A program made the translations under genes and the position numbers. From the NCBI RefSeq assembly GCF_003752505.1, contig NZ_RKHO01000001.1:1054001-1118000 (forward strand): a stretch of DNA of 64,000 nt, read 5' to 3'. Positions 31,894 through 40,416 of this stretch are shown here, in pieces. The notes beneath the pieces were generated by a model that did no database searches, was not told the DNA's origin, and saw only the letters and a program-made list of their open reading frames with translations. The first letter of the stretch is position 1, and the number at the start of each line of letters is the position of its first letter. The DNA is from Nocardioides aurantiacus (GTDB lineage: Bacteria > Actinomycetota > Actinomycetes > Propionibacteriales > Nocardioidaceae).

Positions 31894-33025
31894 CCTGACC
31901 TCGGCCGCCGTCGTGGCCGACCCCTACCCGGTGCTGGCCACCGAGCGGGAGCGGCACGCGGTGGCCCGGCACGAGGACACCGGCGCCTGGCTGGCCTTCT
32001 CGCACGCCGCCGCCGGGGCCGTGCTCCGCGACCGGCGGCTCGGCCGGATCTGGCGCGACCGCGAGCCCGCGGCGTACCTCGAGCCGTTCAACCTGCTCCA
32101 CCGCCACCAGATGATGGAGAACGAGCCGCCCGAGCACACCCGGCTGCGCCGGGCCGTTTCCGGCGCCTTCAACCGCGGCCACGTCGAGCGGCTGCGCCCC
32201 CGGGTGCGGGAGCTCGCCGCCGGGCTGCTGGCCGAGGTCGACCGGTCGGGCTTCGACGTGCTCGCGTCGTACGCCGAGCCGCTGCCCGTCCTGGTCATCG
32301 CCGAGCTCGTCGGGCTGGACCGGGCCGAGGTGCCGGCGCTGCGGGCCTGGTCGCAGGCGATCGTGCGGATGTACGAGCCGTCGCCCTCGCCCGCCACCGT
32401 GGACGCGGCGGTGACCGCGGCGACCGAGTTCGCCGCCCTGGTGCGTGAGCACGTCACGCGCCGTCGCACCCACCCCGGCGAGGACCTCACCACCGACCTG
32501 CTGGCCGCCGGGCTGTCCGAGGTCGAGCTGGTCGCCGCCGTGGTGCTGCTGCTCAACGCCGGTCACGAGGCCTCGGTCAACGTGTTCGGCAACGGGCTCG
32601 TCGCCGCGCTGCGCGGCGGCGTACGCCTCGGCGAGGTCGCGGAGCTGCCCGTCCTGGTGGAGGAGATGCTGCGCTTCGACTCGGCGCTGCAGCTCTTCGA
32701 ACGCACCGCGACCACCGACGTCGAGGTCGGCGGCGTGGTCGTCGCCGAGGGTGAGCGGGTGGCGGCGCTGCTCGGCGCGGCCAACCGTGACCCGGCGGTC
32801 TTCGCCGAGCCCGACCGCTTCGACGCCGCACGCGCGACCAACCCGCACCTCGCCTTCGGCGCCGGCCTGCACTTCTGCCTGGGCGCGCCGCTGGCCCGGA
32901 TGGAGCTGGTCGAGTCGCTCGACGCGCTGCGCACCTCGCTCCCGGACCTGGCCCTCGCGGGGGAGCCGACCAGCCGGGGGACCTTCGTGCTCCGCGGCTG
33001 GGCCGAGGTGCCGGTCCGCGCCTGA
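31865..33025 (+). CDS. Cytochrome P450
   Basis: 386-residue soluble actinobacterial P450. The heme-binding loop FGAGLHFCLGAPLAR places the thiolate Cys near residue 338. The K-helix ExxR is EEMLR, and the I-helix oxygen motif is NAGHEAS (Ser in the usual Thr position). NEPPEHTRLRRAVSGAFN is the family C-helix motif. The only good start, ATG 31865, lies inside cdd, overlapping it by 29 bases, so it is probably translated from the nucleoside operon mRNA. Ferredoxin and reductase partners are not in the window. Substrate unknown; a modified-nucleoside role is speculative. Confidence 0.93.
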   Translation: MPSAPTTSVDLTSAAVVADPYPVLATERERHAVARHEDTGAWLAFSHAAAGAVLRDRRLGRIWRDREPAAYLEPFNLLHRHQMMENEPPEHTRLRRAVSGAFNRGHVERLRPRVRELAAGLLAEVDRSGFDVLASYAEPLPVLVIAELVGLDRAEVPALRAWSQAIVRMYEPSPSPATVDAAVTAATEFAALVREHVTRRRTHPGEDLTTDLLAAGLSEVELVAAVVLLLNAGHEASVNVFGNGLVAALRGGVRLGEVAELPVLVEEMLRFDSALQLFERTATTDVEVGGVVVAEGERVAALLGAANRDPAVFAEPDRFDAARATNPHLAFGAGLHFCLGAPLARMELVESLDALRTSLPDLALAGEPTSRGTFVLRGWAEVPVRA

Positions 33026-33063
33026 GCCGGTCGCCGGTCGAGCCGGTCGCCGGTGAAGACCGG
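33024..33063. repeat. Short direct repeat and hairpin between convergent genes
   Basis: GAGCCGGTCGCCGGT occurs twice (33024-33038 and 33040-33054). The second copy runs into CCGGT-GAAG-ACCGG (33050-33063), a small hairpin. It lies between the convergent P450 and MFS genes and may serve as a weak terminator. Confidence 0.4.
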
Positions 33064-33098
33064 ATGGCCGGTCCAGCCTGTCGAGGCCCCGGTCGTCC

Positions 33099-34442
33099 TC
33101 AGGTCTCGCGGGTGCGCGGGCTGATCCCGAAGCCCAGGACGGCCAGCCCGACGAGCCCGGCGACCAGCGCGGGGAGCGCGACGGTGGGCACCAGCACGGC
33201 CAGCAGCGCACCGCCGAGGCCGACGAAGACCGCCTGCGACATCTGGTCGGCCAGCTGGACCGAGGAGGAGTGGAAGCCCACCTCCTGCTGCTCGGAGTGG
33301 GCCAGCATCAGGAAGGACAGCGAGGAGTAGGAGAGGCCCATCCCGGCGCCGCTGAGGGTGAGGCCGACGAAGGCCAGCCAGGGCACGCCGCCGAGGGTGA
33401 CCGGCACCAGCAGCGCGAGACCCACGGCCACGAGGGCGAAGCCGACGCGCAGCAGCGTGGCGCGGGGCAGGCCCGGGCGGCGGCCCTGCCAGGTCGACGC
33501 GGCCGACCAGCCGAGCGAGCCGACGATGAGGGGCGCCCCCGCCGCCGTCAGCGACCAGCCGTGGGTGGTGGTGAGCGTGAGCGGGAGGTAGGCGTTGGCA
33601 GTGAAGAACGCGCCCGAGACCAGCCACCGGCCCGCGACCACCGCCCCGATGCCGGCGCCGGCGCGCGGCGTGCCGGCGGGCAGGACGCGCACCAGGGCCA
33701 GCGCCAGCAGCACCACCGACCCGACCACGACGGCGAGCCGACCGCCTCGGGGGTCCTCCGCGGCCCAGGTCAGGGCGGAGACGGCGACCGACGCGGTGAT
33801 CGCTGCCGGCACCAGCCCCGGTCGCGCCGCGGGCGGCTCGCCGTCGGGCGCCCGCAGCCCGGCGACGGCCGGCAGCACCAGGAGCACGGCCACGACGACC
33901 AGCGGGACGAGCCCGAGGAAGACCCAGTGCCAGGAGAAGCGCTCGGTGACGAACCCGGCCACCGGCGGCCCGACGAGCGAGGGCAGCACCCACGACGCCG
34001 AGAGCAGCGCGAAGACCGCCGGCCGCGCGTGCCGGGGGTAGACCACGGCGATCAGGACGTAGACCCCGACGCCGAGCCCGCCCGAGGCGAACCCCTGCAG
34101 CACCCGGCCGGCGAGCAGGGGCGTCATCGACGGGGACAGCCCCGCCAGCAGCAGGCCCCCGCCGAACAGCACCGGCCCCACCAGCAGCGGCATCCGCGGG
34201 CCGTGGGCGTCGCACCAGCGACCGGCCAGCACGGTTCCGACGACGGTGCTGGCGATGAAGGCCACGAACGGCCAGGCGTAGGTCTCCACCGACCCGAGGT
34301 CGGCGACCAGCGCCGGCATCGCCGTACCGACCCCCATCGCCTCGAAGGCGATCAGGCTGATCGTCAGCACGATCCCGATCGTCACCGCGCGGTGCGCGGG
34401 CCCGAAGAGCTCCTCGCGCACGCTCGGCTCGGTCGTCGTCAC
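33099..34442 (-). CDS. MFS transporter (multidrug efflux type)
   Basis: 447-residue major facilitator, GTG start at 34442. The first helix reads TIGIVLTISLIAFEAMGVGT, which with the loop motif GRWCDAHGPRMPLL and the helix-5 region ASWVLPSLVGPPVAGFVTER resembles the antiporter group of drug exporters. About 12 to 14 hydrophobic segments. It faces the P450 gene convergently and is divergent from deoA; it breaks the nucleoside-catabolic order and may be an insertion. Substrate unknown. Confidence 0.87.
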   Translation of the reverse strand: MTTTEPSVREELFGPAHRAVTIGIVLTISLIAFEAMGVGTAMPALVADLGSVETYAWPFVAFIASTVVGTVLAGRWCDAHGPRMPLLVGPVLFGGGLLLAGLSPSMTPLLAGRVLQGFASGGLGVGVYVLIAVVYPRHARPAVFALLSASWVLPSLVGPPVAGFVTERFSWHWVFLGLVPLVVVAVLLVLPAVAGLRAPDGEPPAARPGLVPAAITASVAVSALTWAAEDPRGGRLAVVVGSVVLLALALVRVLPAGTPRAGAGIGAVVAGRWLVSGAFFTANAYLPLTLTTTHGWSLTAAGAPLIVGSLGWSAASTWQGRRPGLPRATLLRVGFALVAVGLALLVPVTLGGVPWLAFVGLTLSGAGMGLSYSSLSFLMLAHSEQQEVGFHSSSVQLADQMSQAVFVGLGGALLAVLVPTVALPALVAGLVGLAVLGFGISPRTRET

Positions 34443-34493
34443 CGCCCCAGCCTGCCCGCCCGTGCCTGACGTCGCGCACCGTGGGAGCGCCGG

Positions 34494-34499
34494 TAGGTT
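34494..34499 (+). promoter_or_regulatory. -10 hexamer TAGGTT upstream of deoA
   Basis: TAGGTT lies 32 bases before the ATG at 34532, with GGGAGGA as ribosome-binding site between them. This suggests a short leadered transcript. Confidence 0.4.
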
Positions 34500-34531
34500 G
34501 GTCGGTCCGCAGCACCCGAGGGAGGACCGCC

Positions 34532-35818
34532 ATGGCCCAGCACGACGCCGTCGAGGTCATCGTCGCCAAGCGCGACGGTGGCGAGCTCAGCGACAGCCAG
34601 ATCGACTGGGTGATCGACGCCTACACCCGGGGCGAGGTGGCCGACGAGCAGATGTCCTCGCTCGCGATGGCGATCCTGCTCAACGGCATGGACCGCCGCG
34701 AGATCTCCCGCTGGACCGCCGCGATGATCGCCAGCGGCGAGCGGATGGACTTCTCCTCGCTCTCGCGTCCCACCGCCGACAAGCACTCCACCGGCGGCGT
34801 CGGCGACAAGATCACGCTGCCGCTCGCCCCGCTGGTGGCGGCCTGCGGCGTCGCGGTGCCCCAGCTCTCCGGCCGCGGTCTCGGCCACACCGGCGGCACC
34901 CTCGACAAGCTCGAGGCGATCCCCGGCTGGCAGGCCTCGCTCTCCACCGCCGACATGCTGCGCCAGCTCGAGGACGTCGGCGCCGTCGTCTGCGCCGCGG
35001 GGTCCGGCCTGGCCCCGGCGGACAAGAAGCTCTACGCCCTGCGCGACGTCACCGGGACCGTCGAGGCGATCCCGCTGATCGCGTCCTCGATCATGAGCAA
35101 GAAGATCGCCGAGGGCACCGGCTCGCTCGTGCTCGACGTCAAGGTCGGCACGGGGGCGTTCATGAAGGACCTGGAGCGCGCCCGCGAGCTGGCCGAGACG
35201 ATGGTCGCGCTCGGCACCGACGCCGGGGTCCACACCGTCGCGCTGCTGACCGAGATGTCGGTCCCGCTCGGGCTCACCGCGGGCAACGCCCTCGAGGTCC
35301 GCGAGTCGGTCGAGGTGCTCGAGGGCGGCGGGCCCGCCGACGTCGTCGAGCTCACCCTGGCCCTGGCCCGCGAGATGCTCGCCGGGGCGGGGCGCGACGA
35401 CGTCGACCCCGCCGAGGTGCTGGCCTCGGGCGCGGCCCTCGACGCCTGGCGGTCGATGGTCTCGGCCCAGGGAGGCGACCCGGCCGCGCCGCTGCCGACC
35501 GCCCGCGAGACCCACGTCGTCACGGCGCCGTCCTCGGGCGTCCTGACCCGGCTCGACGCGATGGCCGTCGGCATGGCCGCGTGGCGCCTCGGCGCCGGGC
35601 GCGCCACCCAGGGCGCCGCGGTCCAGGCCGGCGCGGGGGTCGAGTGGCACGCCCGGCCCGGTGACGAGGTCACCTCGGGACAGCCCCTGCTCACGCTGCA
35701 CACCGACGAGCCCGACCGGTTCGAGCGCGCGCTCGCCTCGCTGGAGGGCGGCTACGACGTCTCGCCGGCCGGCACGGCGTACGAGCCCGGGCCGATCGTG
35801 ATCGACCGGGTCGGCTGA
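34532..35818 (+). CDS. deoA: Thymidine phosphorylase
   Basis: 428-residue pyrimidine nucleoside phosphorylase splitting thymidine or deoxyuridine to base plus deoxyribose-1-phosphate. Signature SGRGLGHTGGTLDKLEAI (about residues 110-127), phosphate loop DKHSTGGVGDK, and substrate residues in KKLYALRDVTGTV. The all-alpha N-terminal and C-terminal beta domains are complete. ATG at 34532 with GGGAGGA. It works downstream of cdd and upstream of deoC in nucleoside degradation. Confidence 0.95.
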   Translation: MAQHDAVEVIVAKRDGGELSDSQIDWVIDAYTRGEVADEQMSSLAMAILLNGMDRREISRWTAAMIASGERMDFSSLSRPTADKHSTGGVGDKITLPLAPLVAACGVAVPQLSGRGLGHTGGTLDKLEAIPGWQASLSTADMLRQLEDVGAVVCAAGSGLAPADKKLYALRDVTGTVEAIPLIASSIMSKKIAEGTGSLVLDVKVGTGAFMKDLERARELAETMVALGTDAGVHTVALLTEMSVPLGLTAGNALEVRESVEVLEGGGPADVVELTLALAREMLAGAGRDDVDPAEVLASGAALDAWRSMVSAQGGDPAAPLPTARETHVVTAPSSGVLTRLDAMAVGMAAWRLGAGRATQGAAVQAGAGVEWHARPGDEVTSGQPLLTLHTDEPDRFERALASLEGGYDVSPAGTAYEPGPIVIDRVG

Positions 35819-35948
35819 GTCGGCGGCAGGCCTCGACGCCCCGGACGTCATACGTGCTGGTGGCTCGCGCCACCATCTCGCATGACGCACCGCGGGACGG
35901 CCCGGGCGAGACGGGACCCCGTCCCCTGCTCCGTGGCCCCCGGTGACC

Positions 35949-36263
35949 TCAGACGTACGTCGTGACCTCGCCCGACAGCAGCGTCGCGCCGCCGGTGGCG
36001 AAGGTGGGGACGTCGGCGACCGCGGCCTTGCCCTCGGGCCCGCCGAAGCCGGCCGCGAACGCGTCGCGGTCGGCGAAGGTGAGGACCGCGACCAGGTAGT
36101 GGTCGGCGGGGGAGCCGTCGGGGCCCGGGTCGGCCCGGTGGGAGGTGTAGGACAGCAGCCCGGGCACCTTCGCGGCGAGCGGGGCGTGCGTGCTCGCGTA
36201 GTGCTCGTCGAAGGCGGCCGGGTCGTCGGGGTGTCCGTACACGACGGTGAGCTGGTAGGTCAT
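35949..36263 (-). CDS. EthD family small protein
   Basis: 104 residues from the ATG at 36263. A dimeric alpha/beta-barrel (ferredoxin-like) fold of the EthD/DUF1330-like type is indicated by MTYQLTVVYGHPDDPAAFDE, the HYASTHAPLAAKVPGL motif and ADHYLVAVLTFADRDAFAAG. EthD relatives take part in aromatic or ether degradation, but biochemical roles are poorly defined. It lies in a 526-bp space between the deoA and MaoC genes; no operon partner is evident. The 130 bases before its stop (35819-35948) contain no feature I recognise. Confidence 0.8.
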   Translation of the reverse strand: MTYQLTVVYGHPDDPAAFDEHYASTHAPLAAKVPGLLSYTSHRADPGPDGSPADHYLVAVLTFADRDAFAAGFGGPEGKAAVADVPTFATGGATLLSGEVTTYV

Positions 36264-36344
36264 GGACCCACCCTCGCCCCTGCCTCCCCGCGGCACAAGG
36301 TCGTCCCGGACCACCGACCCTCTGAGGACCTCTGCCGACCCCGC

Positions 36345-36797
36345 TCAGCCGAGCAGCAGGACGACCGTCTCGGCGACACAGGCGGGCTTGTCCTGGCCCT
36401 CGATCTCGACGACGTACTTCAAGGTGAGCTGGCGACCGGCGGAGACCTCGGTGATGGAGCCGACGCTGGCGACCAGGCGCACCCGCGAGCCGACGAGGAC
36501 GGGGTGGGGGAAGCGGACCTTGTTGACGCCGTAGTTGAGCTTGGCGCCCGAGGTCTGCAGGTCGATCACCTGGGCGCTGAGCCAGGGGATGAGCGAGAGC
36601 GTGAGGTAGCCGTGGGCGATGGTGCCGCCGAACGGTCCCTCCTTCGCCTTCTCGACGTCGACGTGGATCCACTGGTGGTCGCCGGTCGCGTCGGCGAACC
36701 GGTCGACGCGCTCCTGGGTGATCTCCACCCAGTCGGTGGTGCCCACCTCCTCGCCGGCGGCGGACTCGATCTCCTCGAAGGTGCTGAAGGTGCGCAT
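36345..36797 (-). CDS. MaoC-like dehydratase (hot-dog fold)
   Basis: 150 residues from the ATG at 36797. The hydratase-2 motif is [18 protein letters not shown], with catalytic Asp and His of GDxxxxH, followed by [19 protein letters not shown]. Proteins of this kind hydrate or dehydrate (R)-3-hydroxyacyl-CoA. Single-domain length is normal. It is divergent from add with a 67-base gap. The link to nucleoside genes is probably only positional. Confidence 0.9.
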   Translation of the reverse strand: MRTFSTFEEIESAAGEEVGTTDWVEITQERVDRFADATGDHQWIHVDVEKAKEGPFGGTIAHGYLTLSLIPWLSAQVIDLQTSGAKLNYGVNKVRFPHPVLVGSRVRLVASVGSITEVSAGRQLTLKYVVEIEGQDKPACVAETVVLLLG

Positions 36798-36864
36798 GCT
36801 GGGGGGCTCCCGTTCGGCGTCGACCCGTCCCGAGCCTCGCCCGACGACGGTGTTGGATGGCGGC

Positions 36865-37962
36865 ATGGCCGAACCTACCGCCCTCACCACCGCGCAGATC
36901 CGGTCCGTCCCCAAGGTGCTGCTGCACGACCACCTCGACGGCGGCCTGCGCCCGGCCACGATCCTCGAGCTGGCCGACGAGGTCGGGCACGCCCTGCCCG
37001 CGGACGACGCCGCGTCGTTGGGCCGCTGGTTCACCGAGTCCGCGGACAGCGGGTCGCTGCCGCGCTACCTGGAGACCTTCGACCACACCGTCGCGGTGAT
37101 GCAGCGCGCCGACCACCTGCGCCGCGTCGCCCGCGAGTGCGTCGAGGACCTGGCCGCGGACGGCGTGGTGTACGCCGAGGTGCGCTACGCCCCCGAGCAG
37201 CACCTCGCCGCCGGGCTGACCCTCGACGAGGTGGTGCGCGCCGTGCAGGACGGCATCGACGAGGGCACCGGGACGGTCGCGGCCGGCGGCGGCCGGGCCG
37301 TCGTCGTACGCCAGCTGCTGACCGCGATGCGGCACGCGGCCCGCTCCCGCGAGATCGCCGAGCTGGCCGTGGCCCACCGCGACGCCGGGGTGGTGGGGTT
37401 CGACATCGCCGGCGCGGAGGCGGGCTACCCGTCCACCCGGCACCTCGACGCCTTCGAGCACATGAAGCGCAGCAACGCCCACTTCACGATCCACGCGGGC
37501 GAGGCGTTCGGGCTGCCCTCGATCTGGGAGGCGCTGCAGTGGTGCGGCGCCGACCGGCTGGGTCACGGCGTACGCCTCATCGACGACATCGAGGTCCTCG
37601 ACGACGGCGAGGTGCGGCTGGGTCGGCTGGCCTCCTACGTGCGCGACCGGCGGGTGCCGCTCGAGCTGTGCCCGCACTCCAACGTGCAGACCGGGGCGGC
37701 CGCCTCGATCGCCGAGCACCCGATCGGCCTGCTGGCCCGGCTGAAGTTCCGCGTCACGGTCAACACCGACAACCGGCTGATGAGCGGCACCTCGATGACG
37801 CGCGAGATGCAGGCCCTGGTCGAGGCCTTCGGGTGGGGGCTGGAGGACCTGCGCTGGGTGACGGTCAACGCGATGAAGTCGGCCTTCGTCCACTTCGACC
37901 AGCGGCTCGCGATCATCGAGGACGTCGTCAAGCCGGCGTACGCCGAGGCGCTGCGCGGCTGA
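36865..37962 (+). CDS. add: Adenosine deaminase
   Basis: 365-residue zinc TIM-barrel enzyme converting adenosine or deoxyadenosine to inosine or deoxyinosine. Motifs in order: [12 protein letters not shown] (metal HxH near residue 20), [24 protein letters not shown] (catalytic Glu near residue 211), [20 protein letters not shown], and [11 protein letters not shown] carrying the zinc-ligand Asp in the NTDN form of actinobacterial enzymes. ATG start at 36865. Part of the nucleoside salvage locus. Confidence 0.95.
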   Translation: MAEPTALTTAQIRSVPKVLLHDHLDGGLRPATILELADEVGHALPADDAASLGRWFTESADSGSLPRYLETFDHTVAVMQRADHLRRVARECVEDLAADGVVYAEVRYAPEQHLAAGLTLDEVVRAVQDGIDEGTGTVAAGGGRAVVVRQLLTAMRHAARSREIAELAVAHRDAGVVGFDIAGAEAGYPSTRHLDAFEHMKRSNAHFTIHAGEAFGLPSIWEALQWCGADRLGHGVRLIDDIEVLDDGEVRLGRLASYVRDRRVPLELCPHSNVQTGAAASIAEHPIGLLARLKFRVTVNTDNRLMSGTSMTREMQALVEAFGWGLEDLRWVTVNAMKSAFVHFDQRLAIIEDVVKPAYAEALRG

Positions 37963-38099
37963 CCGGACGGCCCGCAACACGCCGGTGGCGACCATCCGAC
38001 ATCGGGCCCTGCGGGCGAGACAACGGGGGCGTCGTCGGGGAGGGTGAGGCCCGTGCCGTCCAGCGGTCCCGGTCCCCGGGTGCCGCTCGCACGGGCGCG

Positions 38100-38128
38100 G
38101 AGACGGCGATCGGGGGGATCGCCGTCTC
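38100..38128. terminator. Hairpin between add and LuxR-type gene
   Basis: GAGACGGCGATC (38100-38111) pairs perfectly with GATCGCCGTCTC (38117-38128) around a GGGGG loop. It lies 137 bases after add and 47 before the regulator start, so it could be a terminator or a leader/operator element. Nothing else is recognised in 37963-38174. Confidence 0.5.
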
Positions 38129-38174
38129 GTCGCGCGGGCGACGGAGGTGCTGCTCAGCCGCAGATTCTGCGAGC

Positions 38175-38957
38175 ATGCCCTGCATGGACGTCATCGACCA
38201 CGGTCACGTTCTCGGGGAGACGCCTGACATCCGCCGGCTGCGGGAGCAGTCCGACGAGGTCGAGCGGCTCGTGGGGGACCTGGCCGCAAGCAACGCCCGG
38301 GGGGGCGAGGAGGTGCGACCCGTGGTGGGGCTCGGCGCCCTCGTCGCGGAGCTCAAGCGCCTCGAGCCGACCGCCACCCGCGTCTCCCGCGTGCTCCAGC
38401 CGGACTACTCCTACGACCCCGAGGACCCGGGGGTCGAGCTGACCCAGCGGGCCGAGGCGCGCGGCGTCCAGCAGCAGCTGATCACCTCGCCGCAGTCGCT
38501 GCGCACGCACCCGCTGCTGAGCTCGATCTTCCCGCGCGTGCAGAGCGGACCGGTCTTCCTGCGCGCCATGGTCATCGACGAGGCGTCCGCGCTGATCGGC
38601 GGCCGCCCCGACGCGTTCGGCAACCGGGTCTCCTGGAGCACCCGCGCGCCCCAGGTCGTCGCCGCGGTGCTCGAGGTCTGGGAGGCCACGGTGCGGCTCT
38701 CCAAGCCCGCGCTGGCCCCGGGGGAGCAGCCGCCCCTGACCCGCCGTCAGCTCGACGTGGCCCGGCTGCTGTGCATCGGCGAGAAGGACAAGTCGATCGC
38801 TCGGCTGCTCGACCTCTCGGCCCGCACCGTGGAGCGCGAGGTGAGCGCGATCCTGCGCGCGCTGCAGGCCACCAGCCGCACCGAGGCGGTGCTGCTGATG
38901 CGCGGCCGCGGCGTCAACGGCGGCTGGTCGGAGCTGTCGGACCCGGTCGGTCCCTGA
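38175..38957 (+). CDS. LuxR-type HTH regulator with PLD-like sensor region
   Basis: About 260 residues from ATG 38175 (ATG 38184 is an alternative). The C-terminal LuxR helix-turn-helix is LTRRQLDVARLLCIGEKDKS followed by IARLLDLSARTVEREVSAIL. The central region (RVSRVLQPDYSYDPEDPGVE, then LTQRAEARGVQQQLITSPQS and FLRAMVIDEASALI) resembles the phospholipase-D-like sensor part of TrmB-type regulators, without catalytic HKD residues. An N-terminal coiled stretch is likely. It lies inside the nucleoside locus and could regulate it; this is inference. The last 44 bases overlap the convergent kinase gene. Confidence 0.82.
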   Translation: MPCMDVIDHGHVLGETPDIRRLREQSDEVERLVGDLAASNARGGEEVRPVVGLGALVAELKRLEPTATRVSRVLQPDYSYDPEDPGVELTQRAEARGVQQQLITSPQSLRTHPLLSSIFPRVQSGPVFLRAMVIDEASALIGGRPDAFGNRVSWSTRAPQVVAAVLEVWEATVRLSKPALAPGEQPPLTRRQLDVARLLCIGEKDKSIARLLDLSARTVEREVSAILRALQATSRTEAVLLMRGRGVNGGWSELSDPVGP

Positions 38958-39558
38958 GCCGCCCGATCGCGACCCGCGCCTCCTCGGGGCTGCAGACCTC
39001 GCAGCCCAGCAACCGGGCGTGCGCCACCACGGCGCGCTGGGCGCGGAGCAGGTGCAGGCCGCGGCGCACCAGCACCCACGGCGGCTTGCGGTGCTCGCTG
39101 AGGTCGCGCGAGAGTCGCCGGGCGAAGGTGACAGCCGGGTGCTGGGTCACGCAGTACGCCGCCGCGAGCAGCCCGCGCCGGCGGCACTCCGCGACCACCT
39201 CCTGCGCGAAGATCCCCTCGGCCACGACGAGCGTCGCGCCGGCCAGCCCGACGACGCGGTGGCCGGTGCGGGCGTTGGCCGCGATCTCGTAGACCGGCGC
39301 GTCGACGGAGCCGGTGCGGCACAGCTCCTCGAGCGCCGCGACGGCGGCGTCGTGGTTCCAGGAGCCGGGGGCGTCCCAGTCGACGACGGGCTCCCCGCCG
39401 GCCAGGTCGAGCACCGGCAGGGTCGGGTCGTCGCCGTCCTTGTAGAAGTCGTCGAGCCGCAGCACCGGGAGCCCGAGCCGCTCGGCGAGCCGGGACTTGC
39501 CCGACCCCGAGGGGCCGGCGAGCACGACGACGTGAGCCAGGAGTGGCAGGTCGGGCAC
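38914..39558 (-). CDS. Uridine kinase-like P-loop kinase
   Basis: 214 residues. Walker A is VVVLAGPSGSGKSRLAERLG (about residues 10-29), followed by LRLDDFYKDGDDPTLPVL and VVDWDAPGSWNHDAAV, the uridine kinase substrate motifs, then LVVAEGIFAQEVV. Probably phosphorylates uridine or a related nucleoside, fitting the salvage locus. The GTG start directly abuts the TGA of the ALDH half-domain gene, so it is the last gene of deoC, ALDH, half-ALDH, kinase on the minus strand. Confidence 0.85.
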   Translation of the reverse strand: MPDLPLLAHVVVLAGPSGSGKSRLAERLGLPVLRLDDFYKDGDDPTLPVLDLAGGEPVVDWDAPGSWNHDAAVAALEELCRTGSVDAPVYEIAANARTGHRVVGLAGATLVVAEGIFAQEVVAECRRRGLLAAAYCVTQHPAVTFARRLSRDLSEHRKPPWVLVRRGLHLLRAQRAVVAHARLLGCEVCSPEEARVAIGRLRDRPGPTAPTSRR

Positions 39559-40416
39559 TCAGAGGCCCATCGGGTGCCAGACCGTCTTGGTCTCCAGGAA
39601 GTCGGTCATCCGGTCCAGGCCCGGGGTGGCCAGCCAGTCCTCCGCGGCCGGGCGGCGGACGCGCTTGAGGTTGTCGGCGGCCGCGATCTCCAGGTTGCGG
39701 GCGGCCTCGGGGTCCTCGACACCGGTGAGGTCGATGGCGTTGACGTCCATGTGGGAGGCCAGCCACGGGGCGATCTCATCCTGCGGCCCGGTGAGCACGT
39801 TGACGACGCCGCCGGGCACGTCGGAGGTCGCCATCACCTCGGCCAGCGTGATCGCGGTGAGCGGGTGCGGCTGGCTGGCGATGACGACGCAGGTGTTGCC
39901 GGTCGCGATGACCGGGGCGACCACGCTCACCAGCCCGAGCAGCGGCCCGGCGGGGGCGACGACGGCCACGACGCCGGTCGGCTCGGGCGCGGAGTGGTTG
40001 AGGTAGGGCCCGGAGACCGGGTTGGCGCCCCCGACCACCTGGGCGAGCTTGTCCGACCACCCGGCGTACCAGACCAGGCGGTCGACCGCGGCGTCGACGT
40101 AGGTGCGGGCCCGCGAGGTGGTGATCCCCTCGGCGGTGCGCAGCTCGGCCTCGAACTGGTCGCGGCGGCTCTCGAGCACCTCGGCCACGCGGTAGACCAC
40201 CTGACCCCGGTTGTACGCCGTGCGGCCGGACCAGCCGTCGAAGGCCTTGCGCGCGGCGACGACCGCGTCGCGGGCGTCCTTGCGCGAGGCCCGCGAGGCG
40301 TGGGCCCAGAACCGGCCCTTGGCGTCCTCGACGGCGTAGGAGCGGCCCGACTCCGAACGGGGGAAGGCCCCGCCGAGGTAGAGCTTGTAGGTCTTGCGTA
40401 CGTCGGCGCGCGTCAT
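39559..40416 (-). CDS. ALDH16 C-terminal-type half aldehyde dehydrogenase lacking catalytic Cys
   Basis: 285 residues, about 60% of a normal ALDH. It has the N-terminal NAD-domain layout: YKLYLGGAFPRSESGRSY, AHASRASRKDARDAVVAARK, YAGWSDKLAQ, PTGVVAVVAPAGPLLGLVSV, GNTCVVIASQPHPLTAI and PGGVVNVLTGPQDEIA. It ends after NLEIAAADNLKRV and a short tail; the catalytic Cys and Glu regions are absent. These features match the truncated second domain of the two-domain ALDH16 family as I know it. The ATG at 40416 overlaps the stop of the full-length ALDH gene by four bases, so both chains are probably made together and assemble. It is unlikely to be an active dehydrogenase by itself. Confidence 0.85.
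   Translation of the reverse strand: MTRADVRKTYKLYLGGAFPRSESGRSYAVEDAKGRFWAHASRASRKDARDAVVAARKAFDGWSGRTAYNRGQVVYRVAEVLESRRDQFEAELRTAEGITTSRARTYVDAAVDRLVWYAGWSDKLAQVVGGANPVSGPYLNHSAPEPTGVVAVVAPAGPLLGLVSVVAPVIATGNTCVVIASQPHPLTAITLAEVMATSDVPGGVVNVLTGPQDEIAPWLASHMDVNAIDLTGVEDPEAARNLEIAAADNLKRVRRPAAEDWLATPGLDRMTDFLETKTVWHPMGL

Noticed and set aside
33026-33098. Possible insertion-sequence scar (short direct repeats)
   Set aside because: The repeats are only 15 bases, adjacent, and there is no transposase or target duplication; a terminator region is simpler.
35900-35930. GGGACCCCGTCCC as a seventh DosR-like box
   Set aside because: The half-sites are separated by the wrong spacing, and it lies between unrelated convergent genes far from the stress cluster.
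39559-40416. Half ALDH called a decayed pseudogene
   Set aside because: The frame is clean, the start overlaps its partner by ATGA, the stop abuts the next gene, and the end point matches the truncated ALDH16 domain.
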